A DNA stretch of 32,058 bases from Muribaculaceae bacterium (GTDB lineage Bacteria; Bacteroidota; Bacteroidia; Bacteroidales; Muribaculaceae), in the NCBI GenBank assembly GCA_029055345.1, contig JAIDDJ010000004.1:1-32058 (forward strand), in the 5' to 3' direction. Both the position numbers and the translations under genes were made by a program. Position 1 is the first letter of the stretch. Every line of letters begins with the position of its first letter. Positions 6,041 to 14,400 of this stretch are shown piece after piece. The notes beneath the pieces are model-generated. The model made no database searches, was not told the origin of the DNA, and worked only from the letters and a program-made list of their open reading frames with translations.

Positions 6041-7337
6041 TGTCCACTAAAAAATCATAAGAGTACCTTGAAATTGCTGAAATTCAATTTGTTGTAAGAG
6101 ATTTTGATGCGCAACGATTTGAAATTATTTTTGCAGTCTGAATCAGACTGTTATGAATAAAGACAAGTACGTTTTCGCCCAATTAGTCAGCTTTCTTGAT
6201 AACTTCAAATTCCTTCGGATAGTGCAGAAGTATGTGGAGATAAGTATGTGAAAAGCTATACTTTTCGGAATCAGTTACTTACGCTATTGTTTAGTCAACT
6301 TTCCAATCGGGAAAGTCTGCGGGATCTCATCGTTGCAATGGAGGCGCACGCAGGGAAACTCTATCATCTCGGAATTGGAAAATCCGTAACGAGGAGCAAT
6401 CTTAGCAAGGCTAATGAGCAACGTGACTATCGCATATTCGAGGAGTTTGCATTCTTCATGATTTCGGAAGCACGCAAGCGCAGAATCCAGAGAATCTTCG
6501 AACTAGAGGGTCATGTATATGCCTTTGATTCCACAACCATTGATCTTTGTCTTTTGGTATTTGAATGGGCTAAATTCCGCAAGCATAAAGGAGGAATCAA
6601 GATGCACACGCTTTACGATGTGGAGGCACAAGTACTTGCATTCGTGCATATTACTCCTGCCATAGTCCACGATTCAAGGGCAATGCCTGAGATTCCATAC
6701 GAGAAAGGAGCTCACTACATCTTCGATCGAGGCTACAATGATTTTGGAAATCTCTATACCATCAATCGCATTGAGGCGTTCTTTGTGGTACGGGCCAAAA
6801 CCAACATCAGATTCAAACCCGAGACATGGAAACGCAGACTTCCTGAGAATGTAGTTTCCGACAGCATCGGTTACTTAACGGTTTATAAAAGTTCCCGGGA
6901 TTATCCCGAAAAACTCCGGAAAGTGGTCTGTATTGATCCGGAAGATGGCACAAGATACATCTTCCTCAACAATAATCTCACTGCCTCTGCCGAGACAATC
7001 ACTGAACTTTACCGCAACCGATGGAGTGTGGAACTGTTCTTCAAATGGATCAAGCAGCATCTTCGGATAAAGAAGTTCTGGGGTACCTCAGAGAATGCCG
7101 TGCGGATTCAAATATACTGTGCCATAATAACTTATTGCCTCGTGCCAATAGTGCAGCCCGATATGAAACTGGAGCGGAGTATTTACGAAGTACTTCAGAT
7201 TCTTGGGATATCGCTGACAGACAAGACTCATTTGAGAGATCTCTTCGACAAATCGAATTTCAAAAATGTCAATGTTCTCTATGGTTCAAGTGAACCGAAT
7301 TTATTTAATTTTTAAACACGTCCATTTTTATCGGACA
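6041..7337 (+). mobile_element. IS4-family insertion sequence (about 1.3 kb)
   Basis: Imperfect terminal inverted repeats bracket the transposase gene. The left end reads TGTCCACTAAAAAAT (6041-6055), and the right end, in reverse complement, reads TGTCCGATAAAAAT (7337-7324). The similarity extends outward (TTATTG on both sides), so the true ends may be a few bases further out. No target-site duplication is visible, suggesting later rearrangement. The 21-bp right-end sequence occurs again at 7490-7510. Confidence 0.7.
6153..7315 (+). pseudogene. IS4-family transposase, frameshifted near the N-terminus
   Basis: The gene begins at ATG 6153 (MNKDKYVFAQLVSFLDNFKF) and reads for 28 codons to about 6236, where the frame must shift to continue with GDKYVKSYTFRNQ. 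One base, probably a G, is missing at 6234-6238. The remainder (from 6236 to 7315) is intact and carries the DDE residues of the IS4 family: YAFDSTTID, YIFDRGYNDF, and the signature Y-2-R-3-E-6-K in YRNRWSVELFFKWIK. IS4 enzymes move by cut and paste. A translation starting at GTG 6248 would lack the N-terminal 32 residues involved in end recognition, so this copy is probably inactive. Confidence 0.85.
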
Positions 7338-7510
7338 GCAATAATTTTATTACCTGACCATAGAGCGGCTGTCCGAGAAAATGACTATTTTTGCGCATGG
7401 TTATTGATACTTGTTTGGCGACAGCAAAATAACCAGAAAGGGGCGAATCCTGCAAATGGAATCGCCCCTAATTTTATATCCCTTCAAAAATTTTTATCGG
7501 ACAGCAATAA
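7324..7510. repeat. Duplicated IS right end (two 21-bp copies, 166 bp apart)
   Basis: The 21-base sequence at the IS right end (7324-7344, containing TTTTTATCGGACAGCAATAA) is repeated exactly at 7490-7510. Between them an opposite-facing end-like TGTCCGAGAAAATG occurs at 7370-7383. So 7370-7503 is a 134-bp segment with IS-like ends in inverted orientation. This could be a remnant of a second IS copy or a small non-autonomous derivative. Confidence 0.65.
7439..7469. terminator. Hairpin, likely intrinsic terminator
   Basis: AGGGGCGA (7439-7446) pairs perfectly with TCGCCCCT (7462-7469) around a 15-base loop. AATTTTAT follows on the plus strand, and a moderately T-rich stretch follows on the minus strand. 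It sits between the two IS-end copies and could terminate in either direction. Confidence 0.55.
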
Positions 7511-7655
7511 AAGATTTTGGATTGCGCAGAATATTGAAAATCTGCCTGTGCCTTACAAGTTCAATAGTTACTGTCTGTTCATTGGTCTTTTCCTCTTCTT
7601 TCTCTTTATTAACTTCAGCCGGCGGGGTGCGAAGTTCTTCATCTTTGTTATCCAT
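7494..7655 (-). pseudogene. 5' part of an unknown gene truncated by an IS end
   Basis: A minus-strand ATG at 7655 opens 53 codons. The first 30 residues are highly charged (MDNKDEELRTPPAEVNKEKE, then EEKTNEQTVT), followed by IELVRHRQIFNILRNPKSF. From about 7510 the frame enters the 21-bp IS right-end repeat, which adds IAVR and a stop (TAA at 7496-7494). The junction with IS sequence shows a gene cut off by insertion or deletion; the missing 3' part is not elsewhere in the window. A full Bacteroidetes promoter precedes it at 7717-7748. Family not recognised. Confidence 0.6.
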
Positions 7656-7716
7656 TTAAATCAGTAATCTTTATAGGAGTAAAAAATACTACGTTATCGT
7701 CAATTGAACTTTTCTG

Positions 7717-7748
7717 CAAATTTAGGCCCCGTTTTATAAAAAAGCAAA
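7717..7748 (-). promoter_or_regulatory. Promoter for the truncated gene at 7655
   Basis: On the minus strand TTTG (7748-7745) is followed after exactly 20 bases by TAAATTTG (7724-7717). Transcription would begin about 55 bases before the ATG at 7655. The -33 box lies in the left terminal repeat of the 7722-8222 element, so the element edge appears to supply part of this promoter. Confidence 0.55.
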
Positions 7749-8222
7749 AGTCCGGGTCGCAGATGTGCGTCAGATTTGGCGTTGCAGCGTTAATGAGGTT
7801 AGCGGGTTAAAAGTAAGAGCCGAAGGCCGTAGATGACGTACAGCTGCGAGACGCGGTGGCCCGAAGATTCTTTTTTATGTTTGTGGTTTCGGGATTTCAA
7901 ATTTACAATTTTTCAGTATCATCTCAAAATAAATTCCGTTTCCGGAATGATATTTTTAAGATTTCCGTTAATAAAACTGCATGCACACTCAATTAGATCT
8001 ATAAACACCAGGCTTAGATATCCTACGGATCTGAACCATTTTCAGTCAATCCTTGTCAAGGTAAAATTGCCTGAAAATTTAAGTTACGAACTTCGCCGGG
8101 CGCCTTTTATGTCCCTTCCGCCAAGTCTCTCTGCCGCGATGCCCGTATCAATCTTTCTCAACTTGCGAAATGGCCTCTAAAACACGCTGCCCGGACTTTT
8201 TTTATAAACCGGGGTCTTAATC
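7722..8222. mobile_element. ~500-bp non-coding element with imperfect terminal inverted repeats
   Basis: The left arm (7722-7763) and the reverse complement of the right arm (8187-8222) align over roughly 40 bases, with small gaps, sharing AGnCCCCGnTTTATAAAAAA, AAGTCCGGG and CAG. Inside, TCGCAGATGTGCGTCA near the left arm pairs with TGACGTACAGCTGCGA about 60 bases on (14 of 16 positions complementary), a long hairpin followed by a TTCTTTTTT run near 7870. No convincing protein frame covers the interval; a short frame beginning at 7833 has no recognisable domain. It resembles a miniature repeat element or a structured RNA. Its mobility is inference. Confidence 0.45.
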
Positions 8223-8444
8223 TAATATGAAATTTTCTGAAAGATAATGATACCGAAGAAAAGACAGGATCAAATGTTTTTTGCCGATATAAATGTTTTT
8301 TGTAATTTTACTGATAAATTCGAGGGAAAGAAGCTCTATTTCTTATTAGACGATGGAGTGAAGTTCTATTTCTTCTTGATAATAGAGCCGTGGAAAGGGG
8401 AATAAGGACAAAGGGGCGAATCATGTTGCATAATTGTCTTTCAG
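8223..8444. other. AT-rich non-coding stretch upstream of the acyltransferase
   Basis: No coding frame or clear promoter was found. Small direct repeats are present: AAATGTTTTTTG at 8272-8283 and 8291-8302, and a partial 30-bp tandem beginning AAGCTCTATTTCTT at 8331 and AAGTTCTATTTCTT at 8361. AAAGGGGCGAATC at 8414-8426 repeats the left arm of the hairpin at 7439. Confidence 0.4.
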
Positions 8445-9596
8445 ATGCCAACAAATAATGTAATATCCATATGCAAGGGGATAGCCATCATACTGATGGT
8501 GATGGGCCACGCCGAGCCCCCTACACTCATTTCCAATTTCATCTATATATTTCATATGCCGTTGTTCTTCATAACTGCAGGTTATTTTTTTAACAGAAAA
8601 TATCTTCAGGATCCCTGGACCTTCTGCGTCAAGCGTTTCAAAGGGCTTTATGTTCCATTTCTTAAATGGAGTATAGTTTTTCTTCTTCTGCATAATCTAT
8701 GGTTTGAAATAGGACTTCTTAATGAGCAATATGGCAACTGGGAGGGAGGAGTGACACATCCTTATTCCCTTCGGGCATTTTTTCAACGTCTTTTTCTTAT
8801 AGTTACTTCCATGAGCGGTTATGATGAGTTCATGGCCGGAGCTTTCTGGTTTTTCAGGGGTTTGCTGATAGCGAGTCTAATGTTCATGATACTCTATAAG
8901 ATAGTAGATAGCACAGCCCGGCTTTCCCCGGCAATCGGAGCGGCCGTCGTTGTGCTGGCGGCATTTGCATTTAATGCGTATAGGCTGGGATTCGGCTTTA
9001 AGATAACCACTATCCCAAATGGCGGACTACGAGAGATATGGGGAATGTTTTTCTTCGGGATCGGGTTTCTTTACCGCTACTACGAATCGAAAATCGGCAA
9101 CCGGTGGTGGGTAACAGCTATCTGTTTTGGAGTGATGTGTGTAGGCGCATGGAACCACTGGTGCGGAATGAACAATCACGGTCAGTTGCGCGATCTTGCC
9201 ACTCTGCCACTTACCGGAGTAGCCGGCTTCCTGCTGACAAAGCATCTTTCCACCATCATCTATACCGCAGGAGGCATTCTGACCCGGTTGCTAACTTATA
9301 TCGGTAACAACACGCTCTACATCTTTATTTTTCACATCATATCATTCAAACCAATAAGTATGTTGAAAATATGGTGGTATGGCCTTGATGCCAGCCAAGT
9401 GGGATGCCATATGGTGATTCACTATAACAATCACGAAGATTTGTTCTGGCTCGCATACACAGTTGCGGGGACGGCAATTCCACTGATAATATTATGGTTA
9501 TGGCGTCGACATGCCGCTCCCAAGGTCAGGAAGTTATGCGCGATGGATTTGCAGCACTCTATGACAGATCCTTTTTACTCGAGGCATAGGAACTGA
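8445..9596 (+). CDS. Acyltransferase-3 family integral membrane protein
   Basis: This 383-residue polytopic protein has the acyltransferase-3 (OafA/NodX-like) start: VISICKGIAIILMVMGHAEP with the conserved histidine in the first helix, then FIYIFHMPLFFITAGYFF. About ten hydrophobic segments follow and the chain ends in a basic tail. Such enzymes O-acetylate or O-acylate cell-surface sugars, using acyl donors from the cytoplasm. The length is normal and the gene stands alone: the upstream region is non-coding and the downstream gene is a regulator. No glycan cluster is next to it, so the acceptor cannot be inferred. No good promoter box was seen immediately upstream. Confidence 0.85.
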   Translation: MPTNNVISICKGIAIILMVMGHAEPPTLISNFIYIFHMPLFFITAGYFFNRKYLQDPWTFCVKRFKGLYVPFLKWSIVFLLLHNLWFEIGLLNEQYGNWEGGVTHPYSLRAFFQRLFLIVTSMSGYDEFMAGAFWFFRGLLIASLMFMILYKIVDSTARLSPAIGAAVVVLAAFAFNAYRLGFGFKITTIPNGGLREIWGMFFFGIGFLYRYYESKIGNRWWVTAICFGVMCVGAWNHWCGMNNHGQLRDLATLPLTGVAGFLLTKHLSTIIYTAGGILTRLLTYIGNNTLYIFIFHIISFKPISMLKIWWYGLDASQVGCHMVIHYNNHEDLFWLAYTVAGTAIPLIILWLWRRHAAPKVRKLCAMDLQHSMTDPFYSRHRN

Positions 9597-9776
9597 GCGA
9601 CATCATAATCCATTACTGCTGCAAAGATAGCGAATTTTAAGAAATTACCATAATTTTTTAACAAGGTAATTCCACGGGTAGAGCCTGCTCTCAACTGGCA
9701 ACTGCAAAATTAGTAATTCTTCGGAAGAAGACGGTCTTAGGAGATTCAAAATTGAGCATATTAAACGGCAGGAATC

Positions 9777-9807
9777 TTTGATAAATCACTAATTATACTT
9801 ATATTTG
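9777..9807 (+). promoter_or_regulatory. Promoter of the XRE regulator
   Basis: TTTG (9777-9780), 19 bases, then TATATTTG (9800-9807): a complete Bacteroidetes -33/-7 promoter, 22 bases before the ATG at 9830. Confidence 0.65.
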
Positions 9808-9829
9808 CAGAAAAATTCCATTAAGATAT

Positions 9830-10309
9830 ATGAGCCCCAATATTGGAAGAATAGACCTTGTCCGACTAAGGAAAAGGGCCGGAATCAGCCAACGTGAACT
9901 CGCTGACCTTCTGCAGGTTCGCCCCAGTTTTCTGTCAGCAATAGAGAATGGTAAAAGTCGTTTGCCGGAAGAGAAGTTAGAGAAAATAAAGGAGATCTTT
10001 GAGCTGGAGGATTTGGAGGAATATATCATCAACGACTATAATGAAATTAGTGTTGCCCCTCACACACATGAGCCGGATCAGAGCGATTACCTCACTCAGC
10101 TCCTGAACCATTTTCACGATCTTGCGCACCAACGCGACAAATCGAATGTCGACACTAATGCCGACCTCTCGGCCAGAGTTAATTTCCTATCCAACAGAAA
10201 CAATCGGCTTTCACAACGCGTGGATGACCTGAGGGAGGAAATTGACACTCTCCGCGCCGAAAACCTACGTCTCAAGGAACTGCTTCTGAAAAATGGGATT
10301 GGCTATTAA
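9830..10309 (+). CDS. XRE-family regulator with C-terminal coiled coil
   Basis: This 159-residue protein has an N-terminal XRE helix-turn-helix at about residues 8-60 (LRKRAGISQRELADLLQVRP followed by SFLSAIENGKSRLP). A polar linker comes next, then a heptad-patterned coiled coil at about 112-153 (LSQRVDDLREEIDTLRAENL and on). The coiled coil predicts oligomerisation. This is a stand-alone gene, monocistronic from a perfect promoter, and convergent with a methyltransferase gene. I see no toxin or prophage partner. It is likely a chromosomal transcriptional regulator of unknown target. Confidence 0.82.
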   Translation: MSPNIGRIDLVRLRKRAGISQRELADLLQVRPSFLSAIENGKSRLPEEKLEKIKEIFELEDLEEYIINDYNEISVAPHTHEPDQSDYLTQLLNHFHDLAHQRDKSNVDTNADLSARVNFLSNRNNRLSQRVDDLREEIDTLRAENLRLKELLLKNGIGY

Positions 10310-10357
10310 GATCTACTGAGATTCCTTAGCTACGGGGTTGCAGATGTGGCATGGCAT

Positions 10358-10371
10358 TAACAAATTTGTTA
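10358..10371. other. 14-bp perfect palindrome between convergent genes
   Basis: TAACAAATTTGTTA lies in the 72-bp gap between the convergent regulator and methyltransferase genes. It is too AT-rich for a good terminator; it could be a protein site or chance. Confidence 0.3.
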
Positions 10372-10381
10372 TGGTTGGAGC

Positions 10382-10981
10382 CTAAGATTTTCCTCTTACA
10401 ATGATGATATATTCATCGCTTGTGTCGGCAAGCACTTCTGCGCTCAGTCCATAGCTTTCTATCTCCTTCGCCAGTTCGCACGCGGCCAAAAGATGTCCGC
10501 TTTCCGACTTCCTTTCATGATGGATGGCATTGATAAACTTTTCGTCCGATGGAAAGGCGATGACTATGATCCCTCCGGGTTTCAAGTTAAGTTTAAAAAG
10601 CCTTTCCATAGTCTCTATGGGAGAATGCAGATGAGGATAGACCGAGTATAACATCACTACGTCATAAACTCCCGGGATTAGATCCACTTCGAAATCAAGT
10701 TTTTCAAGAGCTACATTTCCCAGTTCACCATATTTCTTTCTCGCTAAGGAAAGCATCCCCTCGGAAAGATCTATTCCCATTACCCGGCCTGAGGGTCCCA
10801 CTATCTTACTGAGATACGGTAGCAGAACACCGGTGCCGGTTCCAAGGTCAAGCACTTCCATTCCCTCTCCTATCAGAATCTTTCCGAGTATACTCCTGAC
10901 TCTTTCAGGAGTGGAGCGGACTTCGTTGGCATCCCATGATGAGGCAAGCCGGTCAAAAAAATCTATTTCACTTTGAGTCAT
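10382..10981 (-). CDS. Class I SAM-dependent methyltransferase
   Basis: This 199-residue protein shows the class I SAM-binding motif I (EVLDLGTGTGVLLPYL, residues 42-57), motif II (VMGIDLSEGMLSLARKKYGE) and a post-motif YDVVMLYSVYPHLHSP, where small-molecule methyltransferases position substrate. The N-terminus (SEIDFFDRLASSWD) resembles UbiE-like members. The substrate cannot be read from sequence. It is transcribed divergently from the TonB-receptor operon, and the two start regions overlap, suggesting a shared physiology such as handling of an imported compound. That link is inference. Confidence 0.82.
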   Translation of the reverse strand: MTQSEIDFFDRLASSWDANEVRSTPERVRSILGKILIGEGMEVLDLGTGTGVLLPYLSKIVGPSGRVMGIDLSEGMLSLARKKYGELGNVALEKLDFEVDLIPGVYDVVMLYSVYPHLHSPIETMERLFKLNLKPGGIIVIAFPSDEKFINAIHHERKSESGHLLAACELAKEIESYGLSAEVLADTSDEYIIIVRGKS

Positions 10982-11068
10982 ATTTAATATTTTGATTTAG
11001 AAGTCGCTATAAGCCGGTTGTAAATTTAAAATCAATGAACTTCAGTGGCCGTTGCTTAATTTTTGTTA

Positions 11069-11117
11069 CAAAATTAACTAAATTTTGGTGAATATTCAAA
11101 TTATTTTGTTAATTTTG
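11069..11117. promoter_or_regulatory. Divergent promoters: methyltransferase and TonB-receptor operon
   Basis: Minus strand: TTTG (11100-11097), 20 bases, TAATTTTG (11076-11069), ideal spacing, driving the methyltransferase. Plus strand: TTTG (11084-11087), 22 bases, TAATTTTG (11110-11117), driving the receptor gene at 11150. The two promoters interlock, so one bound regulator could control both. Confidence 0.6.
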
Positions 11118-11149
11118 CAACATACTATAAATTATTCAACTTATTTTAT

Positions 11150-13033
11150 ATGAAAAATAGATACCCGCTTCTCCTCTCTATGGCATTAGTAGTATCGGTC
11201 ACAAGTGCGCGCGAGTTAACGCGTGATACGGTGAAACTGAACGAAGTAGTTGTTACCGCCCCATTGAAGACTGATCCGGAACTGATTCCTCTTGATGTCA
11301 CCGTCATATCGGAAGGGCAGATTGAGAAGTCAGCGGAATCATCTCTTCTTCCGGTGCTCGAGGCAAAGGTGCCGGGCCTATTTGTAACCGAAAGAGGCTT
11401 TGAGGGTTACGGTGTTTCAGGCGCCTCTGCCGGTTCAGGACAAGTCTACATTCGCGGTGTCGGCGACGGAGGTAATAAGGTACTTTTCATGATCGATGGT
11501 CAGCCCCAATGGGCCGGAATTTTCGGACATAGCCTTGCCGACACATACGTTGCCAACGGAGTGGAACGAATTGAAGTGATAAAAGGGCCTTCCTCTTTGT
11601 TATATGGTTCTAACGCAATGGGCGGTTCGATTAATCTCATCACCAAGACGCAAAAAAAAGATGGGGTTACCGGTCGCGCCCGAGCCATGTTCGGTTCGTT
11701 TACGACCCAGAAATTCTCTCTATCAACCGGATATAAGAAAGGGAAATTCTCCGCAACGCTCGGGGGGCAGCTTGATCGTAGCAACGGCAACAGAGACCGA
11801 AGCAGTTTTTGGCTCGCCAATGAATTTGCACAGCTGAAATATGCCATATCCGGCAACTGGAGCCTCGCGGGTATGCTCGATATGACTCAAAGCTTCTCCA
11901 ACTATCCCGGCTCTATCCAGCAGCCTCGTGAAAACACCTGGTCCGATATTTTTCGCGGCACCGGAGGCATTTACGTGAAGAATTCATATGCTAAAATGGA
12001 TGGTGGCATTCAAGGATATGTAAACTGGGGAAGGCACAAAATCGATGATGGAAACCTTATAGATAAGGAACAGCCCACAGATTATCTGTTCAACTCCGAT
12101 GATTACAACATGGGCTTCACCATATATGAGTCTTTTTATCTCTGGAAGATGAATACGCTTTCAGCCGGAGTGGATTTCCAGCACTGGGGCGGACATATGT
12201 GGAATACTGATAAGGTCGATCCCGATATAAAATCATCAGAAGAAAAGCACCATGTAAATGAAATAGCCGGATATGTAATGATGCAACAGGGTTTCTTTAA
12301 CGATATCCTGAATATCAACGGAGGTGTACGCATTCAGCATGGTTCTTCTTATGGTAATGTATGGGTTCCTCAAGCAGGATTTATCGTCAAACCGGGCTAT
12401 AACGCTCAGATAAAAGCCTCGTTCAGCAAGGGTTTCACTTCTCCCAATATCCGTCAGCTATATCTTTACCCTCCCAAGAATCCGGATCTGAAACCTGAAT
12501 ATCTTCTTAATTATGAAATCAGCTATACCCAGCAATTTCTTGATAACAGACTAACTCTCGGCGCGGCCATTTATTTCATAGATGGCAGAAATATGATCCA
12601 ACTCGGAGCTGTTGATGGTCGACGGATGTGGCAGAACACCGGGAAATTTCATAATAAAGGCTTTGAACTGGAGGCCTCCTACAGCATCCTTCCAAATTTA
12701 CAGGCGAGTGCATCCTGGGCATATCTCCATTGCGATTCCGATAACCTATATTCGCCCAAAAACAAATTAAACGCAGAAGTAACATATTCTCCCGGAAATT
12801 TCAGTTTTACCATAGAGGAAATGAGCATCTGGGGCATGAAATATGGTAATCCCAACGGATCGTCGATTGATTATACCCTTCTGAATCTGCGGGCTTCTTA
12901 CACTTATCCTGCCAAAGTGCCCGTTACTCTCTTTGTAAAGATCGATAATATCACCGACCGTCACTACGAGATCATTTATGGGTACCCCATGCCGGGAGCT
13001 ACATTCATGGGTGGCGTTGAAGTGAAATTCTGA
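11150..13033 (+). CDS. TonB-dependent outer-membrane receptor
   Basis: This 627-residue protein has a signal peptide (residues 1 to about 20), a TonB-box-like start (DTVKLNEVVVTAP), a plug domain (about 40-165, with VYIRGVGDGG, VLFMIDGQP and VERIEVIKGPSSLLYGSNAM then GGSINLIT) and a C-terminal 22-strand barrel ending in the usual aromatic residue (GGVEVKF). The size and lack of a SusC-type N-terminal carboxypeptidase-like domain place it with the classical BtuB/FepA-like receptors rather than glycan SusC transporters. It heads an operon with a nucleoside-symporter-like permease 11 bp downstream and a lipoprotein. Together they suggest import of a small scarce nutrient, possibly a nucleoside-like or cofactor-like molecule. 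Ligand unknown. Confidence 0.88.
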   Translation: MKNRYPLLLSMALVVSVTSARELTRDTVKLNEVVVTAPLKTDPELIPLDVTVISEGQIEKSAESSLLPVLEAKVPGLFVTERGFEGYGVSGASAGSGQVYIRGVGDGGNKVLFMIDGQPQWAGIFGHSLADTYVANGVERIEVIKGPSSLLYGSNAMGGSINLITKTQKKDGVTGRARAMFGSFTTQKFSLSTGYKKGKFSATLGGQLDRSNGNRDRSSFWLANEFAQLKYAISGNWSLAGMLDMTQSFSNYPGSIQQPRENTWSDIFRGTGGIYVKNSYAKMDGGIQGYVNWGRHKIDDGNLIDKEQPTDYLFNSDDYNMGFTIYESFYLWKMNTLSAGVDFQHWGGHMWNTDKVDPDIKSSEEKHHVNEIAGYVMMQQGFFNDILNINGGVRIQHGSSYGNVWVPQAGFIVKPGYNAQIKASFSKGFTSPNIRQLYLYPPKNPDLKPEYLLNYEISYTQQFLDNRLTLGAAIYFIDGRNMIQLGAVDGRRMWQNTGKFHNKGFELEASYSILPNLQASASWAYLHCDSDNLYSPKNKLNAEVTYSPGNFSFTIEEMSIWGMKYGNPNGSSIDYTLLNLRASYTYPAKVPVTLFVKIDNITDRHYEIIYGYPMPGATFMGGVEVKF

Positions 13034-13044
13034 GTTAGCTCTAT

Positions 13045-14400
13045 ATGAAAGCCCGACTCTCAATCCTTTACTTCCTTCAATTCGGCGTGTGGGGATGTTA
13101 TCTGACCTGCTTCGGGCAGTTTATCGGCGCCGGAGGTTTAGGAGGCAAGATTGCTTGGTTCTATGCCTCTATCGGCCTGGTTTCCATAATCACACCACCA
13201 CTATTTGGCCGATTGGCCGATAGAACCGGTCGGCCTGATAGACTCCTTGCTTTATGTCATTTTGGGGCAGCTGCATTTATGGCTTCTATGTGGTGGTATG
13301 GCTCAACCCACGGCACACTCGATTTTTCCCAATTTTACCCCCTATATCTTGCTTTTCTCGCGTTCTATATGCCTACCATGGCATTGGCCAATACCGCTAC
13401 TTTTAAAATCCTGACTCAATCCGGACGGGACTATGCCTATGCCTTTCCCTCCATCCGAATTTGGGGTACGGTTGGCTTTGTCGGGGCAATGTGGTTCGTT
13501 AATTCCGCATATTGGCATGACGGTACCCTCGGGTTTACATTAAACGAAAGTCTCCCGGTCAGTTCCCTCCGTTTCCAATATAATGCGATGCAACTCTTCT
13601 GTAGTGCGGTGCTGGGAGTGTCTGCTTCGATATATTCCCTTACGTTACCTTCCGCTTGCCACACCTCCCAGATTTATACTTACGGCCGACAATCCTCTCC
13701 TCTCAGCGTTTCCGTAAGAAAAATCCTGAAAACCGAAAAACTTGTTGTCTTTCTCGTTTTCGTGATTCTCTCGGGCGTATGCCTTCAGATTTCAAACGGA
13801 TTTGCCACGCCATTTATAACCCACTTTTCGGGCCTTGAAGAGTATGCAGATTCCTTGGCCTCCGGCAATGCTACAATGCTCTTCTCATTATCGCAGATTT
13901 CAGAAGCATTCTGTATCTTGTTGGTTGGAGTGTCGATCAGAAGGATTGGCATCAGATGGGTGTATGCTTTCGGACTTCTTGCGTGGGCACTTCGATTCCT
14001 TTTCTTCGGGCTCGGAGATCCCGGAGCCGGTCTATGGCTTTTAATCGGCTCCATGCTCGTATATGGCATTGCATTCAATTTTATTACCATTGCCGGACAC
14101 ATTTACATTCAAAAGATTGCTCCTGATAACATGAAGGGCTTCGCCCAGGGGCTCATGATGTTCATGAGCAATGGCATTGGTGCAACTTTCGGCACTCTTG
14201 CCGCCGGAGTCATCGTCAACAATTGGTGCGCGTGGAAACCGGTTGAGACGGTGTCCGGAAATCAAGTCCGCTTGTTCATGGGACAATGGGAATGGCCGTG
14301 GATTATTTTTGCTACATATGCCTTTATAGTAATGCTGCTTTGGCTCCTCCTCTTTAAAAAAGATAAATCGGATTCCAATGGTACGAAACTTTCAATTTAA
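13045..14400 (+). CDS. MFS permease, nucleoside:H+ symporter-like
   Basis: This 451-residue protein has about twelve transmembrane helices. It starts MKARLSILYFLQFGVWGCYL, keeps the inter-helix GRLADRTGRPDR loop of the major facilitator superfamily after helix 2, and has the NupG/XapB-like long central loop and C-terminal half (IAPDNMKGFAQGLMMFMSNG). The closest family I recognise is the nucleoside:proton symporters, which import nucleosides across the inner membrane. It lies 11 bp after the TonB receptor and overlaps the next lipoprotein gene by 23 bp, so it is the inner-membrane step of this operon. The substrate may be a nucleoside-like molecule; that is inference from family and context. 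Confidence 0.8.
   Translation: MKARLSILYFLQFGVWGCYLTCFGQFIGAGGLGGKIAWFYASIGLVSIITPPLFGRLADRTGRPDRLLALCHFGAAAFMASMWWYGSTHGTLDFSQFYPLYLAFLAFYMPTMALANTATFKILTQSGRDYAYAFPSIRIWGTVGFVGAMWFVNSAYWHDGTLGFTLNESLPVSSLRFQYNAMQLFCSAVLGVSASIYSLTLPSACHTSQIYTYGRQSSPLSVSVRKILKTEKLVVFLVFVILSGVCLQISNGFATPFITHFSGLEEYADSLASGNATMLFSLSQISEAFCILLVGVSIRRIGIRWVYAFGLLAWALRFLFFGLGDPGAGLWLLIGSMLVYGIAFNFITIAGHIYIQKIAPDNMKGFAQGLMMFMSNGIGATFGTLAAGVIVNNWCAWKPVETVSGNQVRLFMGQWEWPWIIFATYAFIVMLLWLLLFKKDKSDSNGTKLSI

Noticed and set aside
7266..7667. Plus-strand frames over the IS end and repeat region
   Set aside because: They run through the transposase end, IS-end repeats and the truncated minus-strand gene; no domain or plausible start.
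7833..8180. 115-codon frame inside the 7722-8222 element
   Set aside because: Composition is not protein-like and no domain is visible; the interval is better explained as non-coding repeat sequence.
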